This document shows, piece after piece, positions 12,118 to 29,996 of a stretch of DNA of 64,000 bases. The DNA lies in the NCBI RefSeq assembly GCF_048569485.1, contig NC_134357.1:108298744-108362743 (forward strand). The letters are read 5' to 3'. Below the pieces are notes generated by a model. That model searched no databases. It was not told where the DNA came from and saw only the letters and a program-made list of their open reading frames with translations. Source of the stretch: Anomaloglossus baeobatrachus. Lineage: Eukaryota > Chordata > Amphibia > Anura > Aromobatidae. How positions within the stretch are numbered: the first letter of the stretch is position 1; each line of letters starts with the position of its first letter. A program made the translations under genes and the position numbers.

Positions 12118-12589
12118 CAGTGAACCTGTCACCTACTCACTTGCGGGACGGGGCGGTCCAGTCCAATAGGTGTCGCTCATCTTGACATGGTACCTCCTCT
12201 TTTCTTGCAATCATTGTCCGCCTTCTTGCATCATATGGATGACGCTTCTTATGTAATCCACACAGAGGCCTTCATTGGTCTCCTGTGCATGCGCACTTCC
12301 CTCTGCCCTGCTGCAGGCAGAGTAAAGTACTGTAATGCGCAGGCGCGTGGGAAGGCCAAAGACCGCCCTTGCTTGGCACTACAATACTTTGATCTGCCCC
12401 CAGCAAGGCAATGAGAAGTACGCATGCGAAGGAGCACAATAGTGGACTCTGTGTGGATGACGGAGGACGTGTCATCCACACGCAGCAAGGAGGAGAACAG
12501 CGATCACAAGGAGGCGCCAGGTTAAGACCAGCAACACCCATTGGACAGGACCGCCCCACAGGTGAGTAGGTAACAGATTCCCTTTAATT
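12118..12589. mobile_element. Palindromic MITE-like element
   Basis: The left end (TGAACCTGTCACCTACTCAC) is repeated inverted at the right end (GTGAGTAGGTAACAGATTCC), and both arms continue into GGGGCGGTCC and its inverse. The arms carry matching GCATGCGCA motifs. No coding capacity. Confidence 0.65.
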
Positions 12590-12707
12590 ATTATGTGTTT
12601 CCTAAACAAAGAAAATTTGCAAAGCAAAAACAACAACTTTTTGTTCAAAATTCCTAAGTTTCATATGAATGGGAATTTCAACATATCTGATGCTAAAATA
12701 TTTTAAT

Positions 12708-12713
12708 TTTATT
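12708..12713 (-). promoter_or_regulatory. Polyadenylation signal of the intelectin gene
   Basis: AATAAA on the minus strand, 31 bases beyond the stop codon of the last coding exon. It would give a very short 3' untranslated region. It is the first canonical signal after the stop. Confidence 0.5.
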
Positions 12714-12743
12714 GATTACGTTATTACTATAAAATATATCATA

Positions 12744-19298
<6,555 letters not shown>

Positions 19299-19351
19299 AT
19301 TAACTTAGCTACAGTGGAGCAAAAACATGAAAATAAATCAGAACAGAGCAC

Positions 19352-19360
19352 ATATATCCA
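19352..19360 (-). promoter_or_regulatory. Possible TATA box of the intelectin gene
   Basis: GGATATATG on the minus strand, about 55 bases before the start codon. Its distance is compatible with a short 5' leader contained in the first exon. Weak evidence: the region is AT-rich and an upstream non-coding exon cannot be excluded. Confidence 0.3.
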
Positions 19361-19432
19361 TCATCGGTTTAAGCAGTCACTTTGGTTTCAAAGTTGCTCT
19401 TTGTACTGTATTTTGAACAATTGAAATTAGTA

Positions 19433-19436
<4 letters not shown>

Positions 19437-19471
<35 letters not shown>

Positions 19472-19479
19472 ACAGTATG

Positions 19480-19517
<38 letters not shown>

Positions 19518-19534
19518 CACACTATATATACTGT

Positions 19535-19580
<46 letters not shown>

Positions 19581-19640
19581 ACAGTAATGTTATATATATA
19601 CAACAGTAATGTTATATATATATATATATATATATATATA
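19437..19640. repeat. TA microsatellite, three blocks
   Basis: (TA)n blocks separated by ACACAACAGTATGTTA-like spacers that are partly inverted copies of one another. The blocks touch the left end of the Penelope-like element. Confidence 0.9.
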
Positions 19641-20464
19641 ACACAAGGACTGGAGGACAAGGAGTAAAGTGCAAATATGTTTAATAAATAGCAACTGGCA
19701 CAAAGGAATCAGCGGCAAAAACAGGACGGCAGATAAAATATAGATGTACTAGATGACAATTACATATAGGGCACAAGTAAAATGAATAAATAAATAACAG
19801 ACTGGGTCAAAAACATGAACAAGGCATCCTGCACATAAAGAGCATGGTGTAAAATTTTGACAATTGTTACACATAGACAGATGGTAAAAACCAACACTGG
19901 ATAAGCACAATGATAAAAGTGTATACTCTGAAATAACAGAGATATATTAAATATATAAAATAGGATCCAAGTCTCACTAATCACTAATAAACAGTGCTTA
20001 ATACAGATGCTGGTGAAACAGCAACTTCTGAGGTGACAGAGTCAAACAGTTAAACAGTCAAAAAGCTATAAACAGATAAACAGGTTTAGCCACCATGAGG
20101 TGCTAATTAGATGCCAATGAACAGTCAGATTAAGTACAAAGACATGAATGCATGAATAAAATCCCAGCCGGTTAAGTAAGCATACCCATAAGTGCACAAA
20201 GCAGGCCTGATAAGCAGCAGAGCAGACCCCAACCCCCCCCCCCCAGGGAGAGAGCCCCAAGGTATACCTTTCACAATCTCAGCTATAAGATTATTTCATC
20301 AAGGGGAGGTGGAACGCTGTGAAGCAGCCATGTGTTTTTATACATGGTGCTCCCATGCTCCAGCTGCTCCACCCCCACTCTGTCAGCGCGACCGGACCAA
20401 TCGCGGCCGGTAACCAGCACCGTCAGCAGTTAACGCCCCTTTTTTTTTTGGAGGGACTCACGGT

Positions 20465-21395
20465 ACGTTTTCCTAAAACACCTACTTTTTATTTGCTGCC
20501 TAAAATCCACAAAGATGCCCTTTGTCCTCCTGGTCGTCTCATCGTGTCCGGAATTGAGGAACTGTGTCAACCTATATGTCAATTTATTGACTATTATTTG
20601 AAACCTTTGGTTGAGACACTCCCCTCATATGTCCGTGACACGACGGACGTTCTTAGGAGGATAGATGGCATCTTTGTGGACAATAACACTCTACTTGTTA
20701 CGGCAGACGTTGAGTCCCTCTACACCTGTATTCGCCACGAGGATGGCCTGAAGGCTGTTGAATATTTTTTGTCAACTTCCGGTCGGGATGGCCCTTTGTG
20801 TGACCTAATCCTTGAGTTGCTCCGTTTTGTCCTCACCCATAATTTCTTTTTATTTAAAGATGTACACTATTTGCAGCAGCGCGGCACTGCCATGGGCGCG
20901 GCCTGCGCGCCTTCGTACGCAAACCTCTTCCTAGGTTTCTGGGAGAGGGGTTTGCTTTGCGATGGGGGCGGGCCGGCCAATGCCCATGTGCAGTGCTGGC
21001 TGCGGTACATTGATGATTTGTTTATTTTGTGGACGGGCAAGACGGAGCAACTCGATGAGTTCATGGAACGACTTGGCATGAATTCTTTTGGGATTAAACT
21101 AACCCATAAATATGATAGTAGGTGTCTGGATTTCCTTGATATTGATATTCAAATTGGTGAAGATAGGAAGATCCAGACTAATGTCTACCGTAAGACGACT
21201 TCGGTTAACTCCCTCCTTCATGCCTCGTCGTCCCATGATCAGTGCACTATTCGGGCCATCCCCACTGGTCAATTTTTACGTATGAAACGTATCTGCTCGT
21301 CTGACTCTCTGTTTGAGGAACAGGCGGCAGATTTACAAATTCGGTTTCAAGAGCGGGGCTACAGCAATAGGAGTATTAAGCGGGCTTATCTATGA
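20465..21395 (+). CDS. Penelope-type reverse transcriptase domain
   Basis: The frame reads KTPTFYLLPKIHKD, GRLIVSGIEELCQPICQFID, LLVTADVESLYTCI, QQRGTAMGAACAPSYANLF and the catalytic LRYIDDLFILW (YIDD), followed by the thumb-like part LTHKYDSRCLDFLDIDIQIG. These motifs and their order fit Penelope-like RTs. N-terminal RT motifs upstream are not visible. The frame ends at 21395 while the endonuclease continues in another frame, so one shift separates them; the copy is not functional as it stands. Confidence 0.88.
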
Positions 21396-21509
21396 GCGAA
21401 GCATACCCCTCGATCCACTCTTTTATTTAGTATTGGGGCGAAATCCGGCGGTTCCTCAAATCCTAGCCAAATCCGTTTTATTTCCACCTACAATCACGAG
21501 TGGTCCAAT

Positions 21510-22157
21510 ATGCGATCTATTTTGAGCAGGCACTGGAATGTTCTCCTTTCTGATTCTGTTCTATGTGACCTTTTACCCAAAAGCCCCTCAATGACGCCTC
21601 GCAGGTCACGTAATTTACATGACATGCTTGTACGGAGTCACTACGTTCCTAATCGACCCACCACCTTTCTTGACCTTGGTACCCCCCTTAGGGGCTGTTT
21701 CCCTTGCAGCCATTGTCTGGCCTGCAGCAATGTTCTTCGGATTTCTTCCTTCACCTCTGCTGATGGTTTGCGCAGCTTCGATATACGCCACTATGTATCG
21801 TGTGGTACCAGCAACGTGGTATATTATGCCACGTGCGGGTGCCACATGATATATGTGGGCCTTACTAGTAGGGAGCTGCGCAAGAGGGTGAGGGAACATG
21901 TGAGGGACGTTGCTGCCGCCCGGACAGTGGTTGACATTTCCACTCTTAAAACCCTCCCTCACCACTTTCGTGTTTTTCATGACTGTGATCCAACATCCCT
22001 GAAAGTCAGGGGTATTGATGTTATACATGGGAGGGCGAGGGGTGGGAATATACGCAAAATACTCGCCCAACGTGAAACACGCTGGATTTATAGCTTAGGT
22101 ACACTGTCCCCGATGGGGCTTAATGAGCATCTGAGTTTTGCGCCTTTCTTACGATGA
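21510..22157 (+). CDS. GIY-YIG endonuclease domain of the Penelope-like element
   Basis: It begins with the end of the RT thumb region and linker (NVLLSDSVLCDLL...), then a cysteine-rich segment GCFPCSHCLACSN and the nuclease core NVVYYATCGCHMIYVGLTSR, ELRKRVREHVRDV, with Y, YVG, R, and H/E positions expected of the GIY-YIG fold. It ends TLSPMGLNEHLSFAPFLR, which resembles the usual 'P.GLN' ending of these proteins. Stop at 22155-22157. Confidence 0.88.
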   Translation: MRSILSRHWNVLLSDSVLCDLLPKSPSMTPRRSRNLHDMLVRSHYVPNRPTTFLDLGTPLRGCFPCSHCLACSNVLRISSFTSADGLRSFDIRHYVSCGTSNVVYYATCGCHMIYVGLTSRELRKRVREHVRDVAAARTVVDISTLKTLPHHFRVFHDCDPTSLKVRGIDVIHGRARGGNIRKILAQRETRWIYSLGTLSPMGLNEHLSFAPFLR

Positions 22158-22317
22158 CTGCTCTCTTCTCTGACCTTCCTGGTTTTTGTGCCTTGTTTTT
22201 AATGTTATACAATTTTTGCATTTTTATTTTAGATCCACTGATTTTTTCTGCTGGCACTCTTCTGGAACCATATTTCTGACATTGAACATCGACATGGATT
22301 TTTTTCATATATTGATT

Positions 22318-22835
22318 ATCTTCCTTCTTGTGCCACGACTGGGACATCTGAAGCAATATTGTATTCTCTATGTTATACTTATGTTTTTTTCACCAGTGTC
22401 ACTGTGTTTATATTCATATTTTCATTTCTATCATGGAGTTATTGTATAATGATTATTTCCCTCTTGTGCCACGACTAGGAGATCTCAATTTACATTGAAC
22501 ATCTTGTGACATGAAGTTTATGTATATTATACACTGGTCATTCGTCTCCTGTGCCACGACTTGGGATGTTTTTTGTGATATTGAATAATCTGTGCTACAG
22601 TATATGATCTCCTTATGTGTTATACTGTTCATATTTATTTAGTTTAACTTTGATATGGAACTCATGTATTATGCATTGATTACCTTCCTCTCTGTACCAC
22701 GACTATGACACTTGAATTAATATTGAGGGTTTGATGTTATAATATATGTCGTTTTATCAGTGGCACATTGTCTATAATTACCTATGTATATCCTTGACAT
22801 TTATCATGTATCTTCCTCTTGGGTCACGGCTAGGA
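22318..22835 (+). repeat. Five diverged tandem units in the Penelope 3' region
   Basis: The motif CTTGTGCCACGACTAGGA recurs, with changes, near 22325, 22460, 22548, 22690 and 22815, at spacings of about 88 to 139 bases, followed each time by an AT-rich stretch with ATTGA or TTACATT. No coding frame. It resembles a repeated 3' untranslated module. Confidence 0.6.
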
Positions 22836-23380
22836 CCTTTGAAGTTACATTTAAGACTTTATGTCACAGTTGATGTTCTCTTATTACTGTTACATTGCAT
22901 ATTTACTTATCCTTGTCTTCTTATGCTCGCTCCCGCCCCTCCTCCCCCCGTCGGTACGGCTGCATCAGTGACCTGCTGGCCCGGCTCTGTCGGCGTCATC
23001 ATCGCCTGCACGCATGCGCGGTTCGCGGGTGACGCGTCCCCGCTTTCCGCGCATGTGCGCTACCTAACAACAACAACAAAAAAAATTTTACACCATGCTC
23101 TTTATGTGCAGGATGCCTTGTTCATGTTTTTGACCCAGTCTGTTATTTATTTATTCATTTTACTTGTGCCCTATATGTAATTGTCATCTAGTACATCTAT
23201 ATTTTATCTGCCGGCCTGTTTTTGCCGCTGATTCCTTTGTGCCAGTTGCTATTTATTAAACATATTTGCACTTTACTCCTTGTCCTCCAGTCCTTGTTTG
23301 ATGTTCAGAGTGTGCTCAGACAGGTGCCATGCAGTGGCTTTCCTGCTTCTTTTTCATTGTTTGTTCCTCTTGCATATTAT

Positions 23381-23450
23381 ATATATAGTATATGAATATA
23401 TATATATACAATATATATATACAATATATATATATATATATATATATATA
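23381..23450. repeat. TA microsatellite left of the Tc1 element
   Basis: (TA)n run that ends at the Tc1 inverted repeat. A similar run lies at 25105-25148 on the other side. They probably grew from a TA-rich target site. Confidence 0.85.
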
Positions 23451-25101
23451 CAGTTAGGTCCAGAAATATTTGGACAGTGACACAATTTTCGCGCGTTGGG
23501 CTCTGCATGCCACCACATTGGATTTGAAATGAAACCTCTACAACAGAATTCAAGTTCAGATTGTAACGTTTAATTTGAAGGTTTGAACAAAAATATCTGA
23601 TAGAAATTGTAGGAATTGTACACATTTCTTTACAAACACTCCACATTTTAGGAGGTCAAAAGTAATTGGACAAATAAACCAAACCCAAACAAAATATTTT
23701 TATTTTCAATATTTTGTTGCGAATCCTTTGGAGGCAATCACTGCCTTAAGTCTGGAACCCATGGACATCACCAAACGCTGGGTTTCCTCCTTCTTAATGC
23801 TTTGCCAGGCCTTTACAGCCGCAGCCTTCAGGTCTTGCTTGTTTGTGGGTCTTTCCGTCTTAAGTCTGGATTTGAGCAAGTGAAATGCATGCTCAATTGG
23901 GTTAAGATCTGGTGATTGACTTGGCCATTGCAGAATGTTCCACTTTTTTGCACTCATGAACTCCTGGGTAGCTTTGGCTGTATGCTTGGGGTCATTGTCC
24001 ATCTGTACTATGAAGCGCCGTCCGATCAACTTTGCGGCATTTGGCTGAATCTGGGCTGAAAGTATATCCCGGTACACTTCAGAATTCATCCGGCTACTCT
24101 TGTCTGCTGTTATGTCCTCAATAAACACAAGTGACCCAGTGCCATTGAAAGCCATGCATGCCCATGCCATCACGTTGCCTCCACCATGTTTTACAGAGGA
24201 TGTGGTGTGCCTTGGATCATGTGCCGTTCCCTTTGTTCTCCAAACTTTTTTCTTCCCATCATTCTGGTACAGGTTGATCTAGGTCTCATCTGTCCATAGA
24301 ATACTTTTCCAGAACTGAGCTGGCTTCATGAGGTGTTTTTCAGCAAATTTAACTCTGGCCTGTCTATTTTTGGAATTGATGAATGGTTTGCATCTAGATG
24401 TGAACCCTTTGTATTTACTTTCATGGAGTCTTCTCTTTACTGTTGACTTAGAGACAGATACACCTACTTCACTGAGAGTGTTCTGGACTTCAGTTGATGT
24501 TGTGAACGGGTTCTTCTTCACCAAAGAAAGTATGCGGCGATCATCCACCACTGTTGTCATCCATGGACGCCCAGGCCTTTTTGAGTTCCCAAGCTCACCA
24601 GTCAATTCCTTTTTTCTCAGAATGTACCCGACTGTTGATTTTGCTACTCCAAGCATGTCTGCTATCTCTCTCTGATGGATTTTTTCTTTTTTTTCAGCCT
24701 CAGGATGTTCTGCTTCACCTCAATTGAGAGTTCCTTAGACCGCATGTTGTCTGGTCACAGCAACAGCTTCCAAATGCAAAACCACACACCTGTAATCAAC
24801 CCCAGACCTTTTAACTACTTCATTGATTACAGGTTAACGAGGGAGACGCCTTCAGAGTTAATTGCAGCCCTTAGAGTCCCTTGTCCAATTACTTTTGGTC
24901 CCTTGAAAAAGAGAAGGCTATGCATTACAGAGCTATGATTCCTAAACCCTTTCTCTGATTTGGATGTGAAAACTCTCATATTGCAGCTGGGAGTGTGCAC
25001 TTTCAGCCCATATTATATATATAATTGTATTTCTGAACATGTTTTTGTAAACAGCTAAAATAACAAAACTTGTGTCACTGTCCAAATATTTCTGGACCTA
25101 A

Positions 25102-25104
<3 letters not shown>
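23451..25104 (-). mobile_element. Tc1-like transposon, complete in length
   Basis: 1654 bp with inverted repeats that begin CAGTTAGGTCCAGAAATATT and match perfectly over the first 35 bases. TA flanks both ends, the Tc1/mariner target. The transposase lies on the minus strand. Confidence 0.95.
23706..24745 (-). pseudogene. Tc1-like transposase (DD34E), inactivated
   Basis: ATG at 24745 starts MRSKELSIEVKQNILRL; the paired helix-turn-helix region follows (ADMLGVAKSTVGYILRKKEL, then KRPGRPW), then the DDE domain: WTDET, QMDNDPKHTA and SPDLNPIEH, with 34 residues between the second D and the E. It ends at 23706 after FATKY. A 2-base excess near 24672 shifts the frame after KKSIRE, and an in-frame TAG follows WTDET near 24279. 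The rest is open, so the copy is fairly young but dead. Length is normal for the family (about 340 residues). Confidence 0.92.
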
Positions 25105-25141
<37 letters not shown>

Positions 25142-25148
25142 TATATAT

Positions 25149-26666
25149 AGGCACTTTTATCTTGGATCACTCCCATAGCTAGGCTTCTGTCCCTCTTTTG
25201 TATCTTTAGGGTATGTGCACACAACGCCTTTTCCAGGCGGAATGCACTTAGAATACACCTGAAAAGCCATCATAAAACGGTAAAAAAAATAAACATAATG
25301 CAAAGCTGTGACACAGAGTTTTGCACAAACTTCGCCGACTGTCATGGCGGTTTCAGGCGCTGTTCAGATTGCAGATTCTGACACTCCACCCAATGAGTTC
25401 TCTGGTATCTGGGATCAACACAGGCAGACTCGAGAGACATGTGGAGTTTACCCCTGTTGTTTTATAGCTTCCTTCCTGCTCTTGTTTTTACTCCTGAATC
25501 TCTTATTGTCTTTACATTTATGTGTTTATGCTGTGTAACAGAGTCTTGGTTTTCTCTTGTATGTCTTATCTGTGGATTTCATCACACTCCAGTACTGACA
25601 CTCCCTGGGGGAGAGGGAGAATCAGATCAGGACTGGTCTGGAGCAGGGCCAAGAAGGAGACTCAGGCCTCTCCACCATCAGGAGTATCCCTCAGACTAGG
25701 GATAGCATAGGGCCCCCTAGCTTGAGGGACAGTTTAGAAGCCCTGATTCCCCGCTATCCCATAGTCATCGTGACAAAAGGGATGGAAAACCAGCAGGCTT
25801 CTATATGTTTAGTCTTTTGTCACTTCTTTTAACAGCTTCAGGGTTCAGAAACCTATAGACGTTAAAAGAAGGAGCATGTTCATCTTTGGGCCAGCTTCTT
25901 CCAGGAAACAGCTCTCTAGTTAAAAATTAAATTTTAGAAAAACACACCAGCGGCTAAGCCCTTGCAATAACACCAACAGACACCATGTGCATATACCCTA
26001 CATAGGAACACATGAGATATAAACAGAGGAAAGAGCGTCCACAGGATCGCTCACATATACTCTAGTTGCTAGCAAATGTCAATCAAATAATTGGAAATAT
26101 TAAAGGTGACCTTTTATAGTTTTCTCAAATGCAATAAACCTCATTATGTACAGTTTTTATATTTTTATTTAATTTATTCAATTTGTTTTTGCCATTACCT
26201 TTAGGAAAAGCAGGTTTAGAAAGGTAAAATTTATTCTGCAGCAGATAAATTACCATGCATAGAATATTAAAACTGGGAAAAAAATGGACTTGATTCATTA
26301 TGTGCTTCTAAACAGGAGAAAATATTATTATATGGGCATTGAACTCATACTCCAAATAGTAATACCAGAGCATTGAATGCATCAAGAGCAAATTTTAAAA
26401 AAAAACTTACTATGCCAAAGTCAAAATGAAGTTCCTAACCGTAAACCAGACATGCAACTTACCAATTTCCGAGCTCTTCTAGAACAGGAAGTGTCTGGTC
26501 CAAACGACAAGGCATCAACATTTATAGCAAAAGGCAGTTTCCATTATCACTGACTATAATAATAAAATATCAATTGCATAACTGATAATCTTAAACAAAT
26601 ATTCCACCATAAAAAGATGTTCCTACCAGGAAAACAAAAGACACCTAATTTGAATAAAGAGAAATG
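25149..26666. other. Non-coding stretch with MITE-derived remnants
   Basis: 25208-25330 begins GGTATGTGCACACAACGCCTTT, a typical start of a palindromic frog MITE. 25790-25925 (TCTTTTGTCACTTCTTTTAA and on) looks like an interior piece of the same kind of element. From 25930 to 26666 I recognise nothing: AT-rich DNA with no exon-like frame. Confidence 0.4.
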
Positions 26667-26670
26667 TATC

Positions 26671-27790
26671 TGTACCACCCCGCGCTTGGCAGCCGAGCCG
26701 CTCGGATACGGACCTTCAGTGGGTGGCTTGAGGGTCTCCGGACCCGAGGGTCCTGCAGTCACGTCAATCAAAAAGGGGTTTGCGGTTTGGGGACGTAGGT
26801 GTACGGCCGGAGCCGTGTCAAGTTTGTGACGCCACCACAGGATGTGGTGAAGGTGGACACCACCGCTGCAGTTACCGGAGAAATTGCGCAGCAAGTTGTT
26901 AACCCCTTCGTGGGCACGGATGGTTGCCCGCAGAGATGGGCGGCCGGAGGGCACTGATGTACTCACTATTAGTAAACACACAAGTCTCTGGTAAACCAAG
27001 GTGATGGTGGTCGGTGCCCGTAGCTGGCTGCAGTCTGGTCCCCCACCCGGTTGGTGGTCTCTGTCTTTCTCCTGCACCTGTTTGTGATGGTGGACTACCT
27101 GCGCTTGCAACTTCAGGAGTCCGCTCTCAGCTTGTGGTTGCCTGAGAAGCCCTTTTGCCCGCAGACGCTGTCCCGTGGAATCTCTGTGCCATGGCGGTGG
27201 ATTTCTATCCCCCTCGTTGAGCTGTTGTCTTCAGTCGGGACTTTGGGTGGGACAGGACCTTTAGTCCTGGCCACAATCAGTTAATTAGCTAGCCCCCAGT
27301 AGCTTCTGGACCTAGCTTCAGGGTCTGAGTACCCCCCTTTCTGCTCTGATTTTCGAGTCGGTTCCCCGGGTCAGTACCAGCGGGCCACTACCCTGTCCCG
27401 GTCCACCACGGTTCCACCGAGCCGTCTTCCCGGCTCCTGCAGATGGAGACCACCGTCTGCCTCCTAGCCAGCAGTACCAGGGCTCCTACCCTGGCACCGG
27501 TTCAGTTTGGGTCCTTCCTTTGCTGGAGCTGCACTCAGCTCCAGCCCACACACCTCTCCACTTGACCTCCTCTGGACTTGAACTCTAGAACACAACTCAA
27601 CTTTCTCGCCCCAGGCTGTCTGAGACTCCTTGGTGGGCATCTTCCAACCGCCTGGTTCCACCCCCTGGTGTGTCCATCAAGCACTGAGGGAGGTGACTAG
27701 GGTTTTATGTGTTTGGCTGCTGTCACCTGTTAGGGTACGGTGTAGTGCGGGGCCCTATCTGTAACTACCTGGCCCGGCCAGGACGTCACA
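26671..27790 (-). repeat. 3' LTR of the element
   Basis: 1120 bp; near-identical in order to 29997-31153. On the element's own strand it starts TGTGACGTCCTGGCC and ends GGGTGGTACA. Confidence 0.85.
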
Positions 27791-28435
27791 CTCCCCCTTG
27801 GTTAATCACAGACCGTCCGCAGGCTGTCCGACCACCACCGGTTTATTTTGCTTTAACTGAAAAAGATAAGAACATATGTACAATTATAATAACTTTGATA
27901 CAATCAAGCATATTTTTGGATTTCTTCCCTTACGGGAGGCAGGTTACTTAAACGTTGCAATATAAAACATTTTTATTAACCGGGAACGGGTCGGGACCAG
28001 GTCCTTTCATTTTGCCCACCCAAGCAAACCTAGCCCTGATGCTGCCTCTAAAAACAAGGTCAGCACCCCTTTTCCCCAGTCCAGGAAACGGGTTCAGGTC
28101 CGGGTGTTGCCACACGGGCCGGGTAATAAGTTCCTTACCCGGCAGTCTCTCTCAGAGGCCCCACATCCAGGGGACCCCTGACCCGGAGGTTAGTCACCGG
28201 TCTGCATGGTGACGGGACCTCGGTCTACAATATCCCACAGGCCCTTCCTTCAACCAGCCTCTCCGGAGACTGCAGGACAATGTAAAGGGTGGTCAGGGAC
28301 TATTTACAAGGCCCAAAAGTTTTTGGGTGGCCTGCAAGTTCTCGACCTTGTCTTTGTTTTAAATGGGGGTAAAACAACGGGAAGTAAACAGGAAAACATG
28401 GACGGGAAAAAAGGTAGCAGGGAACCGCTACCTCA

Positions 28436-29615
28436 TCAGTATTCTTCTTCATCATCAACGGGACTGTATGGTGGGGGAGGGGAATGGGTGTGCCTCCGGG
28501 CACTGCGGCTCACCCTCCTCTTAACGTCGAGGGCAAACCATCCCCTCTCCCCGCAATGCCAGGTGTAAGTAACCAATTCACCGGGTTCCAGGTCCTGGTC
28601 TGGATGGCCCATTGGAAGGTGGGGATAGACGTCCCTCCAGTATACAAAGATCTCCGCATCCAGGTCCGGCTCGAAGAGGGGCCCCCATCCGTGTCGGGAG
28701 TCAAAGTGCCGGACCTGGCCTTCGTGCATTGGGCCCCACACCCGGAAGGTGGCATTCCTCAGATTATCTTTTTCTTGGATGGTCCAGGCCAGCACCTCCG
28801 CTTTTCTCTTCTCGCGGGCTGCTATCTCGCGGCCCAACTGGCGCTGCTGCCGCTCCCAGTACAGAGCATCTGCCTTCTCCGGCTCGCTCTGCGCGGGGGT
28901 AGGGCCCAGCCGGAGCTCCCTTGTGACGGCTACGACCGACACCCTCCTTGGAGAAACCCGCTGTGTCGCGGCCGGCTTTGCTGCTTGGCAGCGGCAACCC
29001 CGCGGTGCCTCAGCCGAGGCCTGAGTTTCGGGAGTGGACAGTTTTGCCCGCTGGGCCCACTTCCGGTTATCAGCCACCTCCATCTTGGTCGGGCGGACTG
29101 CCGGGGCCTGGTTCAACTGGGGCGCGGTCACTTCTGGGACCAGTGGGTCCACACCGGGACAGAGCATCCTCCAGAGGCTGTTCTTCCTCGGGGCCGGTGT
29201 TGGTGCCTGGGTGGCGACAGGCTGACCGCCGGCGGCCTCTGCAGGTGGGTCCTCGCGGGCTGGTAGGACGGACTCCGCTGCCAGTGTTGGTGGCAGCGGA
29301 CCGAGCAGGGAAGCATCGGCAACCGTTACGGGCAGCGAGGGAGGCAATATAGAGGGCAATGGCAGACCAGGTCCTTCAGCCTGATCGGCCGGTCCCTCGG
29401 GGACATAGGGGCGTGGGTTGCTCCTCTAAGGTTGCCTCCAGTTCACGTGCTCGTACGGCCGCAGCCGGCTCCTCCATCTCAGCCATCCACCGCTCCATCA
29501 GGAAGCGCGCCTTGGCCTGTATGCGGCGACACATCTGCGTTGTCCGGGATTCTACCCACGCCGCTGTTCCGGGCTCAGGCTCCGGTGTTCCAGGCTTGCA
29601 GGTCGGGTCAGCCAT
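28436..29615 (-). other. Gag-like coding region of the LTR element
   Basis: The interior contains long minus-strand open stretches, the largest about 307 codons. It is rich in proline and alanine at first, then a folded-looking part with many W and G residues, and a proline-rich tail with PPPPYSP, the kind of motif retroviral Gag proteins use for budding. No pol-type motif is seen. I treat it as the remaining part of a fossil element and not as a host gene. Confidence 0.5.
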
Positions 29616-29996
29616 GTCGCTCTTTCGCGGTCCAGGAACCAGGAGGGTGGCAGGGTCCTGGAGTCACTGTCCTTTATCTGCTCGGTTACATGTCACAGAG
29701 TCTTCACCTGCCCCCCCCCCCCCTTGGTCTTTTCTTGGCACTCCTCTAGCCGGCCGGTAAGTTTCGTTTTTCGACTTCCGGCTTTTCTTTACGGCTGTGT
29801 TCCCAGGGGTTGGGGCTTCAGTTTTCACTTTTCATGGGGAAGAGGACTCTGGTGGGAATCTTCGCGCCAAGCAAAGGCGGCAAGATGGCGGATTTTGAAA
29901 ACTTTACAACGGATCACCGCTGACTTCACTTCAAGGTGCACTTCCACAAGTTAAGTGGATGGGTAAGTATCCTGTTCGTGACACCAGATATTGAGG

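Larger units (their letters stand above)
19642..23298 (+). mobile_element. Penelope-like retroelement with inverted terminal repeats
   Basis: About 220 bp at the left (19642-19862) returns inverted at the right (23081-23298), starting CAAGGACTGGAGGACAAGG. Between them lie a reverse transcriptase and a GIY-YIG endonuclease, the pair that defines Penelope-like elements; inverted terminal repeats are known for this order. The region before the RT is short, so the 5' coding part is missing. A CpG-rich segment (20340-20410) and five diverged repeats (22318-22835) flank the coding part. Confidence 0.85.

Noticed and set aside
21615-22070. A 151-codon minus-strand frame opposite the GIY-YIG domain
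   Set aside because: The plus-strand frame has recognisable nuclease motifs; the opposite frame has none.
28484-29352. Plus-strand frames opposite the gag-like region
   Set aside because: They are shadows of the minus-strand frame in GC-rich sequence; LTR, primer-site and purine-tract positions all fix the element on the minus strand.
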